A DNA stretch of 64,000 bases from Tetraselmis striata (lineage: Eukaryota; Chlorophyta; Chlorodendrophyceae; Chlorodendrales; Chlorodendraceae), in the NCBI GenBank assembly GCA_006384855.1, contig VCJN01003112.1, positions 39,076 to 103,075 on the forward strand, read 5' to 3'. Position 1 is the first letter of the stretch. Each line of letters opens with the position of its first letter. Under the pieces are notes generated by a model. The model saw only the letters and a list, made by a program, of their open reading frames with translations, was not told the DNA's origin and did not search any database. A program made the translations under genes and the position numbers. This document shows, one piece after another, positions 23,605-35,043 of the stretch.

Positions 23605-23830
23605 ACCGAGTACTGTTCTAAACTAGTTTATGTGGTTTCTCTAATTGTACGGGACAGCCTTGGCGCGGTGCATGTAGCGCGCGTGTGCGCGCACATGATT
23701 GCGGGGGCCGATTAGGGCCACCACCTCCCACCACGGCGGACCGACCGGTCACTTTCCTTTGTTGTGGCACGCTCCATCGAGCGCGCACCACATCAAATAA
23801 AGTTGCGGCATTTTTGCCGCGCATGGTGCC
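23605..23830 (+). repeat. Dispersed repeat C, copy 2
   Basis: It starts TTCTAAACTAGTTTATGTGG then TTTCTCTAATTGTACGGG and contains GGGCCACCACCTCCCACCAC and TGTGGCACGCTCCATCGAGC. A G28 run follows at 23875-23902. Confidence 0.65.
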
Positions 23831-23874
23831 GGTCTTCCGGCATCGTACCATGTACGGTGAGCGAAGCCTTTAGC

Positions 23875-23902
23875 GGGGGGGGGGGGGGGGGGGGGGGGGG
23901 GG
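23875..23902 (+). repeat. G28 homopolymer
   Basis: Pure G run between two copies of repeat C, the second longest homopolymer in the window. Confidence 0.95.
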
Positions 23903-24074
23903 CGCGGGCTTGGGAGAAACCTGTTAGGGTTTGTGTGGTTAAAAATAATGGACGCGCGCCGCTTGCGACGTGCTAATTATTACTACCCGCGAACGAGCTG
24001 CTGATTACTCGCCCAACGCGAGGAGAGGACGAAGCCGCAGCGCCTCCCCATTCAGTGGAACCAAGGTCCAAGCT

Positions 24075-24378
24075 CTTCTTGTGAAATGTTCTAAACTTGT
24101 TTATGTGGTTTCTCTAACTGTACGGGATAGCCATGGCGCGACGCGCGCATGATTGCGGGGGGCGGTCAGGGCCACCACCTGCCACCACAGTAGACGGGCC
24201 GGTCACTTTGCTGTGGCACGCTCCATCGAGCGCACCACAGCCCCCCCCCCCCCCCCCCCCCCCCGGGCTATGGGCTTGGTCGCCTACAAATTCCTGATTA
24301 TCACAATATGTAGTAACCATACGGAAATTCTGGAATACTGGAATTCTTCGGCAAACCAGAAGTTCCTTGTGAAATGGT
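24075..24378 (+). repeat. Dispersed repeat C, copy 3 (complete)
   Basis: It runs from CTTGTGAAATGTTCTAAAC to CCAGAAGTTCCTTGTGAAATG, with a C24 run at 24241-24264 where the intron copy also has a C-rich stretch. The CCTTGTGAAATG word at both ends makes a 12-bp direct repeat. Confidence 0.65.
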
Positions 24379-26156
24379 ACCACTGTACCACCGCGGCTCG
24401 AGGCTACCTGTACCCTCTACAAGAGCGCGAAGAATGCCAGACTGCGCTGCAAAAATGGTACATCGTCTATTGTTGAACCTAATTGATATGCCCTTTAGTC
24501 GCGAATAGATCTGAATGATATAATACGGACGATATATTAATTTACGACCATTAAGACAGGGTACTTGCACAGTCGCACACGCGTCATCATGTTAGCACAG
24601 CAAGCAGCACCAGGCGCCGCCGCGCGGCACCGCGGCACGAGGACGAGACAGCACATATGGCCCCGCGACTACAGTGGTACGTACGTAATCCTTGGTGAGA
24701 ATTATCTCCGCCATATGCTCATATGTGAATAATGCAGTACCTCTTGTTATTACTAAAAAGGAGTCTGACCAATGAGGAAGCAGCCGTCACGCCCGGGGCT
24801 CTTGCAGCCCCTGAGCCCCCCCGAGGAGTTTTCGGGGGGCATCTTGGGGCACTAGGGCCCAAAACATGATGTAAGCAAGGGCTCCACAAAGCCCCAATGT
24901 TAGCAGACAAGTTTGGAGGCTGGTGTGCCGTACGTGTTGATGTTGACTAGATAGCTCATTGGGCATCGCGTCAATCTGGTGCCATGCTGGCCCCGCTCGA
25001 ATTCAGGACGGAGCGCAGCGCAGGCACGAGACGCCCCAGACGCCCCACTGCATCTCCCCATAGGCACCCTTGGTGTTTCAGCACCCCGGTAGGTCAGCAG
25101 GTCGGACGCTATGGCGAATGATTGAACCGAGGCGGTTGGCCCGGTAAGAGCCGACATCGTTTCGCCTTTTACCCGCGATCTCGCACGCCTGACGTACCGC
25201 CGCCGAATTTACACCGCCGACCTTTCGATAGCCAACTTCGACCACCTCGACCCTTTCTACGTGGCCTAATGACCCTGTCAAGGCTGACCTCATGGCAGCG
25301 GCGAGGCAACTGACCGTCCAAAAGGACGCCCTGGCCGTGCCGGAACTGCGAGTAGGCCAAGCGAGTGAGTTACCCGCGCCGATCTTGGCCGTGGCCAGCG
25401 CAACCGCGGCCGAGCTCAGCTGCCCGTCACTGCCGCCCGCAGGCACACAGCCCGTCGCCACCGCTACGCCGCAGCTCCCACTACTGGCGCCGGTTGCAAC
25501 TTTGGGCACTACGGGAGAGGCGGCTATGGCCGACTAGGGTGGCGGATGCAAAACATGGCTCGGCCGATGCCGCATTGCCGCTGTATACATATCTGTATAT
25601 ATCGGTTTCCTTATTTGGTGTCCAGACGTCACGCACCAGCCACACCCTATCCCTGCAGCTCGCCGCGCGATCACACAACCCCAAAGCCATGGCCGGGAAC
25701 CCCTCGACCCATTTCCCTAGGTCCCCTGGCACGGGGCGCGGGGTCAGCCAGCCCAATGAAGGGCATGTGGTGCGCGGGCGGTGGGTTGGAGCTGCCTAGC
25801 GTGACGGCGGATCCTTTTCAGTAATAACAAGAGCTACTCGTACCAGTAGCATTGATGGGGGATGATATAGTTAGCGACTACATGAGCTACCTGCAAAAGG
25901 CGATCAGGAAATTGGAGGATAATATCACTATTATATTTTATATAGCAGTAAAAAGTATCCCTGGCCTGGGACCTGCCTGTGCTACGCCGTACTTCATGTG
26001 CGGGTCGTACTTCACCTACGCAAAATCATAACGGATAAATATGCGTATCATTACGGTAATGCTGCGGGAATGTGAAACTTCTCCAGAATGATGAGGATCG
26101 AGGTTTCAAGTGCCCGCACCACTACCCATACCGGTACCAGAACCATAATGTTATAT
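24379..26156. other. Gene-poor stretch with one unclassified open frame
   Basis: A plus-strand frame at 25292-25534 (81 codons, with an open extension upstream) reads MAAARQLTVQKDALAVPEL and is Ala/Pro-rich after that. It resembles no family I know; a transposon gag-like ORF is possible. A non-LTR tail copy lies on the minus strand at 25880-25920. The rest shows nothing. Confidence 0.35.
25880..25920 (-). mobile_element. Non-LTR tail copy
   Basis: The reverse complement reads TTTCCTGATCGCCTTTTGCA then GGTAGCTCATGTAG, close to the ends at 7913 and 42412. Confidence 0.45.
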
Positions 26157-26162
26157 AATATA

Positions 26163-26206
<44 letters not shown>

Positions 26207-26261
26207 CATCCGTTAGCCGTCCGTTAGCCATATATATATATCCGTTAGCCGTCCGTTAGCC

Positions 26262-26350
<89 letters not shown>
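26157..26350. repeat. TA microsatellite with embedded CCGTTAGC units
   Basis: Nearly pure TA over about 190 bp, interrupted near 26205-26260 by CCGTTAGCCGTCCGTTAGCC given twice with TA spacers. The TA tracts could extrude as cruciforms. Confidence 0.9.
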
Positions 26351-26354
<4 letters not shown>

Positions 26355-28179
26355 TATGGAGATATGTATCCGTGACGACTGTGCTCAGCAGGTGAATACA
26401 GTAATCCTTACAGACCAGCAGGTGGAGCAAGGGTTATTTGCGCTCAGACCAGTTGGGATACAGGTGGGGATTACCTCGTATGGGCGGCTGCTGGTAGGCG
26501 TTACCGGGTAGGACGTATCTCCCCGCCTGCCGCGGGTCCTGCTTGAATAATGGGCCAACGCCCAGACGGGTACGCGTAGGGCAGACCTTTGTTGTGGTCA
26601 GCAGTGCCGCGGCGGGTATTTCGAGGGTTTTCGCAGCTAGACAGCGTAGATTTTGCATCAAAATGTACGGGGTCGGCTGGGACCGAAAGATCCACGACTG
26701 GTACGGGGCCGCCAGACCGGATGGTGTCCGGAAAGGCGCCGCACGCCCCGAGCCCCCGCCGGTGTTTGTAAATTACATGCCACCAGCGATCACGTGGCTC
26801 ATCAGGACAGTACATTCCGCTATGCTGCTCTCGGCCTCTCATCACGGCTAAGATGCTGGGAAAGCCTGACTAATTGCTGCCGCACCTGGGCTTATCGGAC
26901 ACGCAACACCCATGTGGGATGACGTATATCAAGATGATATTCACTCCCCACCTCAGGTGCTTTCACAACTACCCAGACTAACCCTAATCTAAATCGAGCA
27001 GCATCCGGAAACGTACACACAAGCGACTAATTGTCTCCGGGCGGGTGGGTGGGAGACAATATAGTCGGGTGCCTTCCAACAACTGAAGGCGCCCCCGGTC
27101 CGCGGCCGCCCTTTATACTCGGCTAAAGGGCGCCGCCAGACCGGCGCTGGCCGGTACCGGCGTACCGGGCCGGCATGGTCGTCACTTAACCCTGACGGCG
27201 CTGCGAAAACCAGGGTTTCCTAGGTCGTTCCTCCCAAGGAAACCCTACAGTTTTACACGCTGATCAATGTTGGAAATTGTGTCACTGGCCGGCAATAAGT
27301 GGGACAGAATGCTTTCGGCGATTACTCGGGTGGGCACTTGCGAAAATCATTCGCGAACCATTCGCGTATTCCACTTCGCGAACACCGGTGACTTCGCAAT
27401 AATATGGGGGAGGGTGCTGATTTCAGTACGATATATCCACTTCGTATTGAATACCCAATCCCCCCCCCCCCCCGACCCATGCTTCTGGTTGTGGCGTGGC
27501 CGGTGGGGGTTCAGCACCGTGGGGCGTCCTCCGGCCCCTCAGGCCCGTCTGCTAGGGCGTCTACCGTGGGGTTTGCGGTTCCGGCGGGGGCGGTGGTGGT
27601 GGTGGGCGCGCGGCGCTGCGATGGCGCGGGTGCAGTCGTCGACGCCCGGCGGGGGCGTTGACTAGCAGTTCCGGTGTTACGATGCCGGCTGCGGACGCAC
27701 CTTCCAGCGGCCCGCCCCCATGTGCACGCCGCACGTGAACCACGGGATGGAGTCCGACGACCCGGCGGTAGCTGCCATGCACCTTGCCTCGCCTACGCTA
27801 CTACTTTCGCCCCCCCTGTATATGTGCGGTGCGCCCCACGAGCCAGCTGCTCGTGCTCGGGCCACCACGTGTTCCATGGCGCGCGAGCGGCGGCCCGTGC
27901 CGCCACCATCGAGTTTTGCAGCCCCCCCCCCCCCCCCCCCACTCCCACGGCTCCGCCCTCCGGTGTGGCTCTCCCGGCGTCGGGCGCTGCAGCGCCAGCA
28001 CGCGCCGGCTACGGCCTCAGCCGCCCATGATGCCGCCCTCGCGGCCACCGCTCGGTGGCGGTGCGCTACCCGCGACGTCTACCGCATGATGCCCCGTACG
28101 CCGCTGCGGGGTACGGCTGTCGGCGTTTGTCCCGCGGCTCGGCATGTCCTCTTCCCTTTGCTAGACCGTACGCTGGCCT
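26351..28179. other. Gene-poor, GC-rich stretch upstream of the non-LTR element
   Basis: No family motif was found. C runs lie at 27460-27473 and 27922-27940. Pro/Ala-rich open frames from 27.5 kb on may be the decayed 5' part of the non-LTR element that becomes recognisable at about 28.4 kb. Confidence 0.35.
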
Positions 28180-30824
28180 ATGATGATCGCTTCCCTACCT
28201 CCTACCCTCCTACCGACGACCTTCCTTGATCCCTCCTACCGACGACCGGTCGTACGGGGCCGAAGGCGCTGTTTGCGTATTTGCGGGGCTACTACTGCGA
28301 CCCTACCCATCCAGCAGCCCCGCAGTTGCGCGGAAATTGGCGGAGCGGCGAGTGTGGCTGTGAGAGGCGGGGGATGTTGTGCGCGCCGGCTTCTCGGTGT
28401 GCGGGATCCAGCAATTGTGGCGCGAGTCGCTCGCGGGATGGCAGCGAGTTCCACAATTACCAAATGGAGGCGGGGGAGCTTCCGGCGGGCACTTCTCGGA
28501 GTGCCCGCCGGCAGAAGCGCCGGCGGTCCGCAAGGGCGCAGGCGGCTTTCTGCACAGGCTGCGGAGGGGGCGCGCCGATGCTGCGGCGGATGGGGTGCCG
28601 CCGGCGGTGGTAAATGCTCACCGCCGGGCGGCGAAACTCGCCGCTGTGCAGGCGCTGCGCCGCGCTCGCCAAGCGCTGGACACCGCCGACCTCGGTATGG
28701 TGTCCGACGCCGCTGCGGCGCTCCCTGTCCTTGAAGCCCTCCATCCGCCTCCTGCTCCCACCGACCCGGAGTGCTCCCCTCCCGAGGAGCCGCCGGCCTT
28801 GCGGCGGGCGCCGCCGTCGTGGGGTGGCAATGCGGATGAGGTTTGGCGGGGGGGGGGGGGGGGGGGGGGCAAGAGGCGGATTCTGCGCCGTGCTCCCCGC
28901 CTTTGCGTTGGGCATGTGGACTGGTGGCGTTGGGAGCACATCAGGGACCTAGACGTACCCTCATGGCGCATGTGGGTGAACCGCTGCCTTGCGGGGCGGT
29001 GCCACTCGCGCACTGCGGCTTTCTTGGCGAGTGGCACCGTCTTTGCGCTCCACAAGGACGACCCCGCCGCGCGCGAGGAGCGGGCGAAGACCGGCGAGCC
29101 GCTGCGAGTACGCCCGCTTGGCGTCGGCTCCCTGTTGGTGCGCCTGGCCTCCGCCCACGCTCTCGCACAGGTGGGTGCGGATGCGCGGAAGGCCATGGGC
29201 CCGGTATAACGCAACTTTCAGTCGGGAGCTGGCTGTGAGACGGCGCATATGAGCATGTGGGTGGCGCTGCAGCTTTTCGGCAGGCGTGGTACTGGCGGGA
29301 AAAGGCGTCTACTCTCGGATATTCGGAATGCCTTCAATGAGGTATTTCGGGGTGCGATACTTTACGGCTTGCTTCAGCACCCGCGTCTACATGGCTTCAT
29401 CCTTTTTTCCAGATGTTGTACGATAGCCCTACCCACCTATACTACTTCGCGCCAGGGTGTACTGGACCCGCTATATTTCTGCCTCGCTATCGCGGGCCCG
29501 GTGCATCAAGCGGTTGTGGCTCATACCGCCGCTGATACTTTCTGCTAAAGTTTCGCGGATGATTGCGGAGCGGCTGCTGCCGCGGCTCACGTTCCGCGCG
29601 CGTGTTTTTGACGAGTATTGTACGGAGCTTTTCAAAGTCGGACTGGTGGTACAGAACAATAAAACGCGGTACGTTCGTCACCCCGGTGACAGCGAGGCCG
29701 AGTTGCGGGCAGTGCGGGCGAAGTTGGCCGCGGGAAGGTTTCGTACCCCGGCGCCGACGACCCTTTCCATGATGGCGCCGTGCGTGTACTTGGGTGCTCC
29801 TACTAGCCATTACCCCGAGTGGATGACCTGTGCGTTGGGGGGGCGCCGGGAGGCCCACGCCGCACTATTGGAGCGCATGGCCTCCTTTGGCACGTCGGGA
29901 TACGGCTGCCACCATGGGGCCATGCGGCTGCTGGTCGTATGCGTGGTGCGGCAGACCGGCTTCCTCAGCCGCATGATGCCGCCGTCGGAGCTGGACCCTT
30001 TCTTGGAGGCCGTGGACGCCGCCAACATTTCGGCTGCATTTTCATTTTGTGGTTTGGACGCTTGCGACCAGTCTACACCGCGCATGGAGGATGCGATCGT
30101 CCGGATAAGTATGCCCGGGGATTTTGGCGTTTTGAATATGGACTTGCTGCAGTCCGAGGCCCCCGCGGCGTTGTATTCCGCGCAATCGGTTGTCCTTCCA
30201 AAGCGAGTATGGAGTACGGGCCCGCCCGTGGCGGTTCGCGCTGAGGTGTCGTACGTGGCTATGAGTGCTTTGCCATGCATGGGCGCGCGAGACGTATGCG
30301 AGACTGTACGGGCCCTCACCATGTTACCGCAAGCGGATGTGCGGCGCGCACGCGCCGCATACGGGCACGCCCACGAGATCTTCGAGTTACTTACGGTCGG
30401 TAATGCTACGAGCGACCACCGTTGCACCGGATCCATCAGCTGGTACTACGGTCCGTACGGGTACGAGCAATAGCGGAGGATTGCGCGTCACCACACATCC
30501 TTTTACGGGCACTCCCCATGGAGCTTGTATTGGTGAGGCCGCCTATGCTGCCTAGCAATCGCTTCCTATCGGTGGTACGAGTACGTACTGCCAATACCGT
30601 TACTACATGCGCTTTTGTAGCTCTCAAGATACCGTCGCCCCGCGAATTAGTGGCACCCCTTGTGTCAGTGGCAGTCCTTCCCTACTAGAACCGCAGCCGG
30701 GCGGTAATACTGCGGGGCCCTCGGGTACGGCTACATGTGCTGCCTCCGACGATCAACCCACGACCATGGTTGTCCAACGCCACCCCAGCCGTGCGATTCG
30801 CTTGCGTGACTCCGTGGCCCTCGC
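28180..30824 (+). pseudogene. Non-LTR retrotransposon reverse transcriptase (decayed)
   Basis: Three overlapping frames (28379-29209, 29249-29548, 29457-30473) together follow the order of a non-LTR reverse transcriptase. First come ALEALHPPPAPTDPE and DWWRWEHIRDL, which resemble the region before the palm. Then RVRPLGVGSLLVRLASA, like the RPI-V-S-RL block. Then LLSDIRNAFNEVFRGAIL, the LD-x-x-NAFN block. Then SRQGVLDPLYFCLAI, a damaged Q-G-x-P-L-x-P-x-L block. The catalytic YxDD motif is not recognisable. The thumb-like part follows with APCVYLGAP and LLVVCVVRQTGFLSRMMPP. Frame changes near 29205 and 29540 and a G22 run (28848-28869) inside the frame confirm decay or consensus error. The apparent C-terminal continuation lies at 35.65 kb. 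Confidence 0.6.
28848..28869 (+). repeat. G22 homopolymer inside the RT frame
   Basis: It translates as a run of Gly between NADEVWR and KRRILRR. No such loop is expected, so the run probably expanded after the element died. Confidence 0.9.
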
Positions 30825-31065
30825 TCCACTCGTCGAAACGGGGTTCGCCTAACCGCGCCTAACACGGTACTTGTACTGTATCCGTACTCAATTTTACTGT
30901 ACGATTACTGTATTCCGTATCACCCCGCGCCTTACCGCGCCTATATCCTATATCAGTCAGCTTATCTCGGCGGTGGTCGCGAGTACCCGCGCCGCCATGA
31001 CTGCCATGGCAGTACCCGTACGCAAATGGTACGTGATGTGACGGCGTATACGTACCAGTACCGGA

Positions 31066-31195
31066 ACTGCCCTTTTTGTAATTCACACCAGTACCAGTAG
31101 TCCAGTACCAGTACCAGGCCGCTTTTAGGCGGCTTGCTGTGTTGATTTTCTAATTCTGGGGAACTGTCCTTTTTGTAATTCACACCAGTACCGGG
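31066..31195 (-). repeat. Dispersed repeat B, two adjacent copies
   Basis: The word CCTTTTTGTAATTCACACCA occurs at about 31071 and again at about 31168. The second copy has the full 66-bp match to 16541-16607. Confidence 0.65.
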
Positions 31196-31230
31196 ATATC
31201 GTGCATGAACTAGTTATGCACTGCTGTCGC

Positions 31231-31335
31231 ACACTGCACACTGCTGCACAGCACTGCGCACTGCGGCGCACACTGTCGCACACTGCACACTGCGCACAGC
31301 GGCGCACACTGTCGCACACTGCACACTGCGCTAGT
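31231..31335. repeat. CACTG-type minisatellite
   Basis: Tandem, partly higher-order repeats of GCACACTG-like words. A ~34-bp unit, GCGGCGCACACTGTCGCACA with CTGCACACTGCGC, occurs twice in succession. Confidence 0.8.
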
Positions 31336-31702
31336 ACTGCTGTACTATAATAGAATCCTTTATGCGGGCCGCGCGCACCGCGTCCATCACACAGCAAACT
31401 TCCTCACCCACCCCGAGCTGCACATAGCGCGCTTGCCCCCAGTGCGCGCGGCCACTGCGCATCACGCCCCCCGGAGCGCAAACCTTATCCCATGGGTACA
31501 CATTACTGGCGGTAGTCGGGCAGGTGGTGCCCACAGTGGTGAACGGCGGCTGTGCATTCGGCCGCATCAGGTACGGACGCCGCCCTTTTTGCCCCACTCA
31601 CTCACTGCAGCCCACCCACGCCAAACATAATTGGAGACATCTCGGCACCGATCCCACCCGACACGCACCCGATATCGCTAGAGGGAGGGGAAGCTGAGGT
31701 CG

Positions 31703-32173
31703 TTGCCGTGGCGGATTTTTGAGTTCCTCCGTTGTTCTCTCGCATCGTCCGTTGATGCTTCAGCGGGTTGGAGGCTGAAAACCCTTCGCGCCGACGCAGC
31801 GCCCCAACGATATGGCGCGACGCGAGAACTGCGCTCGGTGCGTTCTGGCCGTTTCGGCCACCAGCCCGCCGCCTCCGAATTCTGCCGGAAGTGTGGCAAG
31901 TCCACCACAGTAGACGGCCTACCAGTGGTACGCGAGGAGGCGTTGGTCTCGGCGGTGACCGAGGCGATGTACGACCGCATGAACGGCCACGGCCACCACA
32001 TGGAGCTGCCAACTGGCTACTCAGTGGGCCCAAGTGATCCAAAGGCGTGGCCCTTCCTCACTGCCTTCGATGATCCCAAAGTATACGCAATGCGCGAGCT
32101 GCATGCGCTGTGCGAGGCGCATTTTATGGACCCGATGGACGATAGCGATGCTCTGCGCGATGTGATGGGCTAG
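31703..32173 (+). CDS. Unclassified open frame in the TIR-bounded segment
   Basis: The last ~85 codons look coding: VVREEALVSAVTEAMYDRM, SVGPSDPKAWPFLTAFDDP, AMRELHALCEAHFMDPMDD. A CRKCGKS motif precedes them. After the TAG at 32171 a one-base frame change continues with PIETGGYVFRWEALPGKSE up to a second TAG at 32278, then an Arg/Glu-rich helix-like stretch (ERARELGERARKLRATEWQE). This is either a decayed gene or exons I cannot join. No family recognised. Confidence 0.3.
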   Translation: MPWRIFEFLRCSLASSVDASAGWRLKTLRADAAPQRYGATRELRSVRSGRFGHQPAASEFCRKCGKSTTVDGLPVVREEALVSAVTEAMYDRMNGHGHHMELPTGYSVGPSDPKAWPFLTAFDDPKVYAMRELHALCEAHFMDPMDDSDALRDVMG

Positions 32174-32690
32174 GATTCAGCGCACCAATCCCGCCACCGC
32201 TTCCCATAGAGACGGGTGGCTATGTATTCCGGTGGGAGGCGCTGCCGGGCAAGAGCGAGGCAGACAAGCTGGAACAGTAGGCGCTCCGAACTGTGCGCTC
32301 AGAGCGTGCGCGTGAGTTGGGTGAGCGCGCTCGGAAGCTGCGCGCTACGGAGTGGCAGGAGCGCATGGAGCGAGAGAGAGCGGGTATCTCAGACAACACC
32401 ATCGAAGGCGACTATTCAGCGCCCCGCACATCGGCGCAGTTCTGAAAGCTACGACAGCATTGACAGCTGGGATGCGGTAAAGTGCGGGCCATATGAAAAG
32501 AAGTACTTCATGCAGAGGAGGGCGGGGCGCGAAGCTACGATGGAGGCGGGAGGCGAGGCGTTCAACATCGGTGAGGGGGGCTGAGGGCAGCGGCGGTGAG
32601 CCGAGCACCTGCCGCTCATGTGACATGGCTGTCTATGGCAAATCCAGTAAGGGCGAGAAGGGGAAGGGACACGCTCACTAGATGTAATTA

Positions 32691-33657
32691 ATGCATTCAC
32701 ATCTTCCTTCGCTTCGTCGCCGCTTTCTCTGCCATCTCTGCCTTCACGGCACCCGCCTTTGCCTTGGGCAGGTGGGGCTGTGCACGATGGGTTGGTCCAT
32801 GCATGTCACGGTGGTGCGCGATCAAGGTGCTGCGCGTCGTGACTTGGCCAGTCCTGGAGAGCATCACCTTGCCGGACTTGAGCAGGTGCTGGGGCTGTTG
32901 GTTGCTGCCGTTGCGGAAGCCCTCCTTGATCTCCATGTTTGCAGTGCTCCATGCACTGAGCACTCAGTGCGTCAAGGTTGCCATGCAGTTATATCCATCG
33001 GGAAAATGCCGTCATGCAACTTCATGCACGGAGTGATGTCCTTTGCTGCCGCGATGTTCATGAAGGCTGCGAAGAATACCTCCGTAGCTGCCCGTAGCTT
33101 GTAGGTCAAGGTAACTTATTTCGTTGTCGCTGAGCGCCACCTCAAAAACAGCGCGATGACTTTGCCTCCCGTTGTGTTTGCAGTTGGAGATGCGTGCTAT
33201 CACCGCCTATGAGCACTGGACTGTGGGAGGGCCCGATCAACACTGTCTTCCAGCAGGACTTTGTCTTCCCGCCCAGGATTGTGCATGGCAGACTTGTCAC
33301 ATATACATGGACAGAGGCCATCAACACTGCTGGCAGGGGGCGGCGGCAAAGGGCCGCCGGTGACGCTGTGCCTAGGCAGATGATCAGGTGATGGGCCACC
33401 TGTGTTATATATTATTGCTGAAGCATCTTACATGTTGTTGTTGCTTTCCTGCATTTTGCGCTGATGCTGATAGTGCAGCCCGGCACGGGTGGTGCTCTTA
33501 CTTGAAGCACTCCCATGCCTACGACATCGCCGCCCTCGATGAGGATGATGGCGGTGTTGATGCCATGCAGTAGTAGCATATACGCAGCAACCGTGGCGTG
33601 TGTGAATTGAGCATATCCATATGTTGCGGGAGCAGTTGCGTAGTATGGCAGGCGCAT
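32691..33657 (-). CDS. Possible small spliced gene, unknown product
   Basis: On the minus strand a start at 33657 opens MRLPYYATAPATYGYAQFTH and INTAIILIEGGDVVGMGVLQ, ending at a strong donor (GTAAGAG) at 33501. Further coding-like pieces follow: EVFFAAFMNIAAAKDITPCM near 33080-33020, then KSGKVMLSRTGQVTTRSTLI and a Lys-rich end KAATKRRKM with a stop at 32697. The last part looks like a nuclear-localisation signal. The piece between 33190 and 33380 could not be fitted in phase, and the plus strand there is also open. Function unknown; it may belong to the TIR-bounded element. Confidence 0.3.
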
Positions 33658-34124
33658 GATACATATAGGCGTCGGTTGGGTCTGGGGTTTCCAAATGTAA
33701 TGTTAAGCAATACTATCTTACGAAACATGGCCAATCTGCATTATGCTTGCACATGCCTGCTTCACTAATTTTCCTGACAAACTCACAACATATTTTTTTG
33801 ATACTGACAACATGGGTCAATGTTACGCATGGATGCCGCGGTGTACTGCAGTATCGTCGCGAGCAAGTATTGTCAACCGATGTTGACACAAAAGTTTGCA
33901 TTTGTCTTTGCCATTATACACATATGTACTTTTGTAAATTTAATGTCATTTGTGGTATGTATGTTGATATGCATATACTCTGTTCAGCAATAAGATTAAT
34001 GTGAAACGCGTTGTGCATTACATACAACAGCAGATGCATCGTAGTGTCATTGATAATGTTATTGTGACGCCCCGGGTACCGAGGTACCATTACTACTCGA
34101 GACTGATGCAATGATATAAAGTAC

Positions 34125-35043
34125 GTGATGAGCCACCAGCCGCGCGCGCACTTTCACTCCTCGGCACTTCCTCTTCGCCTATTTATGCTGACCGCTTCGC
34201 ATGAAGAGCAAATCGCCCTGCTCGCCCCCCGTGCCACCATGGCCTCCGTCAGCACCTTCCATGCCGCTGCCGGGACGGATGACGCGTCGTGGGAAGATAT
34301 CATGCTGCCGAGAGGAGCACGCGAGCCCCCGCCTGTCCCGCGCGGCCCGCCCCTGCGCTACTACCTCACGACAGTCAACGCCGATGACCCGTCGAGCGTT
34401 TTTGACTGGTCAAGCTGAACGGCCCGTCTGCCCACCCTAATTGACCGTGGAGGAGGAGCAAGCTGCCTTGCTTAAATCGATGAAGCCGACGCATGCAGCA
34501 AGGGTTCTTTGCATCCCTAGTGCAAAGGTGCGCTTGCCGGCCGGTTTACCTGCTCATCGTGTAGCTAGCTGCTGATGTTGTCGCTGCCCGAGCGAGTGTC
34601 GGCGACTTGGTGTTTTTTCTTTCATCACTACCGCAGTCCGGAATCGGCCAGAACGGCGCTCCGGTGCAAGACCTGTCTACCGGCTACAACCCCCCTCCCC
34701 CGCTCGCTCGACGAGCTCATGTTCCCCGTGCGGCTAGATCCCCGGCGCTTCAGGACGCTACTGCGAGGATGCAGGCTGGACGCCAGAGGAAGCAAGCGCA
34801 ACGGGAGCGCGCGGCGGCATCATGCCAGCCCCGTCAAACAAGCTCCCTAGCCGCGGGGTGCAGCAGATGGCAGCAGCTGCCATGAATAGCATGCCCGCAG
34901 AAGTATCTGCGGGCAACAAGGGGCAGTCAGCACCCGAGCCGACAGCGGGCATAACACCACGTGCCGGCGCCAGGAAGAGGCCGGCGGCAGCGGAGCCAGC
35001 CGGCCGCAGGCCAGGGGGGGCGGGCACGGGCCGGGGGCGGTAG
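34125..35043 (+). CDS. Unclassified open frames, basic Ala/Gly-rich C-terminus
   Basis: A first frame (34125-34415) contains MLTASHEEQIALLAPRATMA and RYYLTTVNADDPSSVFDW. A short piece TVEEEQAALLKSMKPTHAAR follows, then frames ending at 35043 with the basic tail ARKRPAAAEPAGRRPGG. The pieces are out of frame with one another, so either introns or decay lie between them. No family recognised. Confidence 0.25.

Noticed and set aside
32278..32280. TAG read as an amino acid (alternative genetic code)
   Set aside because: The lipase gene ends in a TAG at exactly the position expected for its family, so TAG is a stop here.
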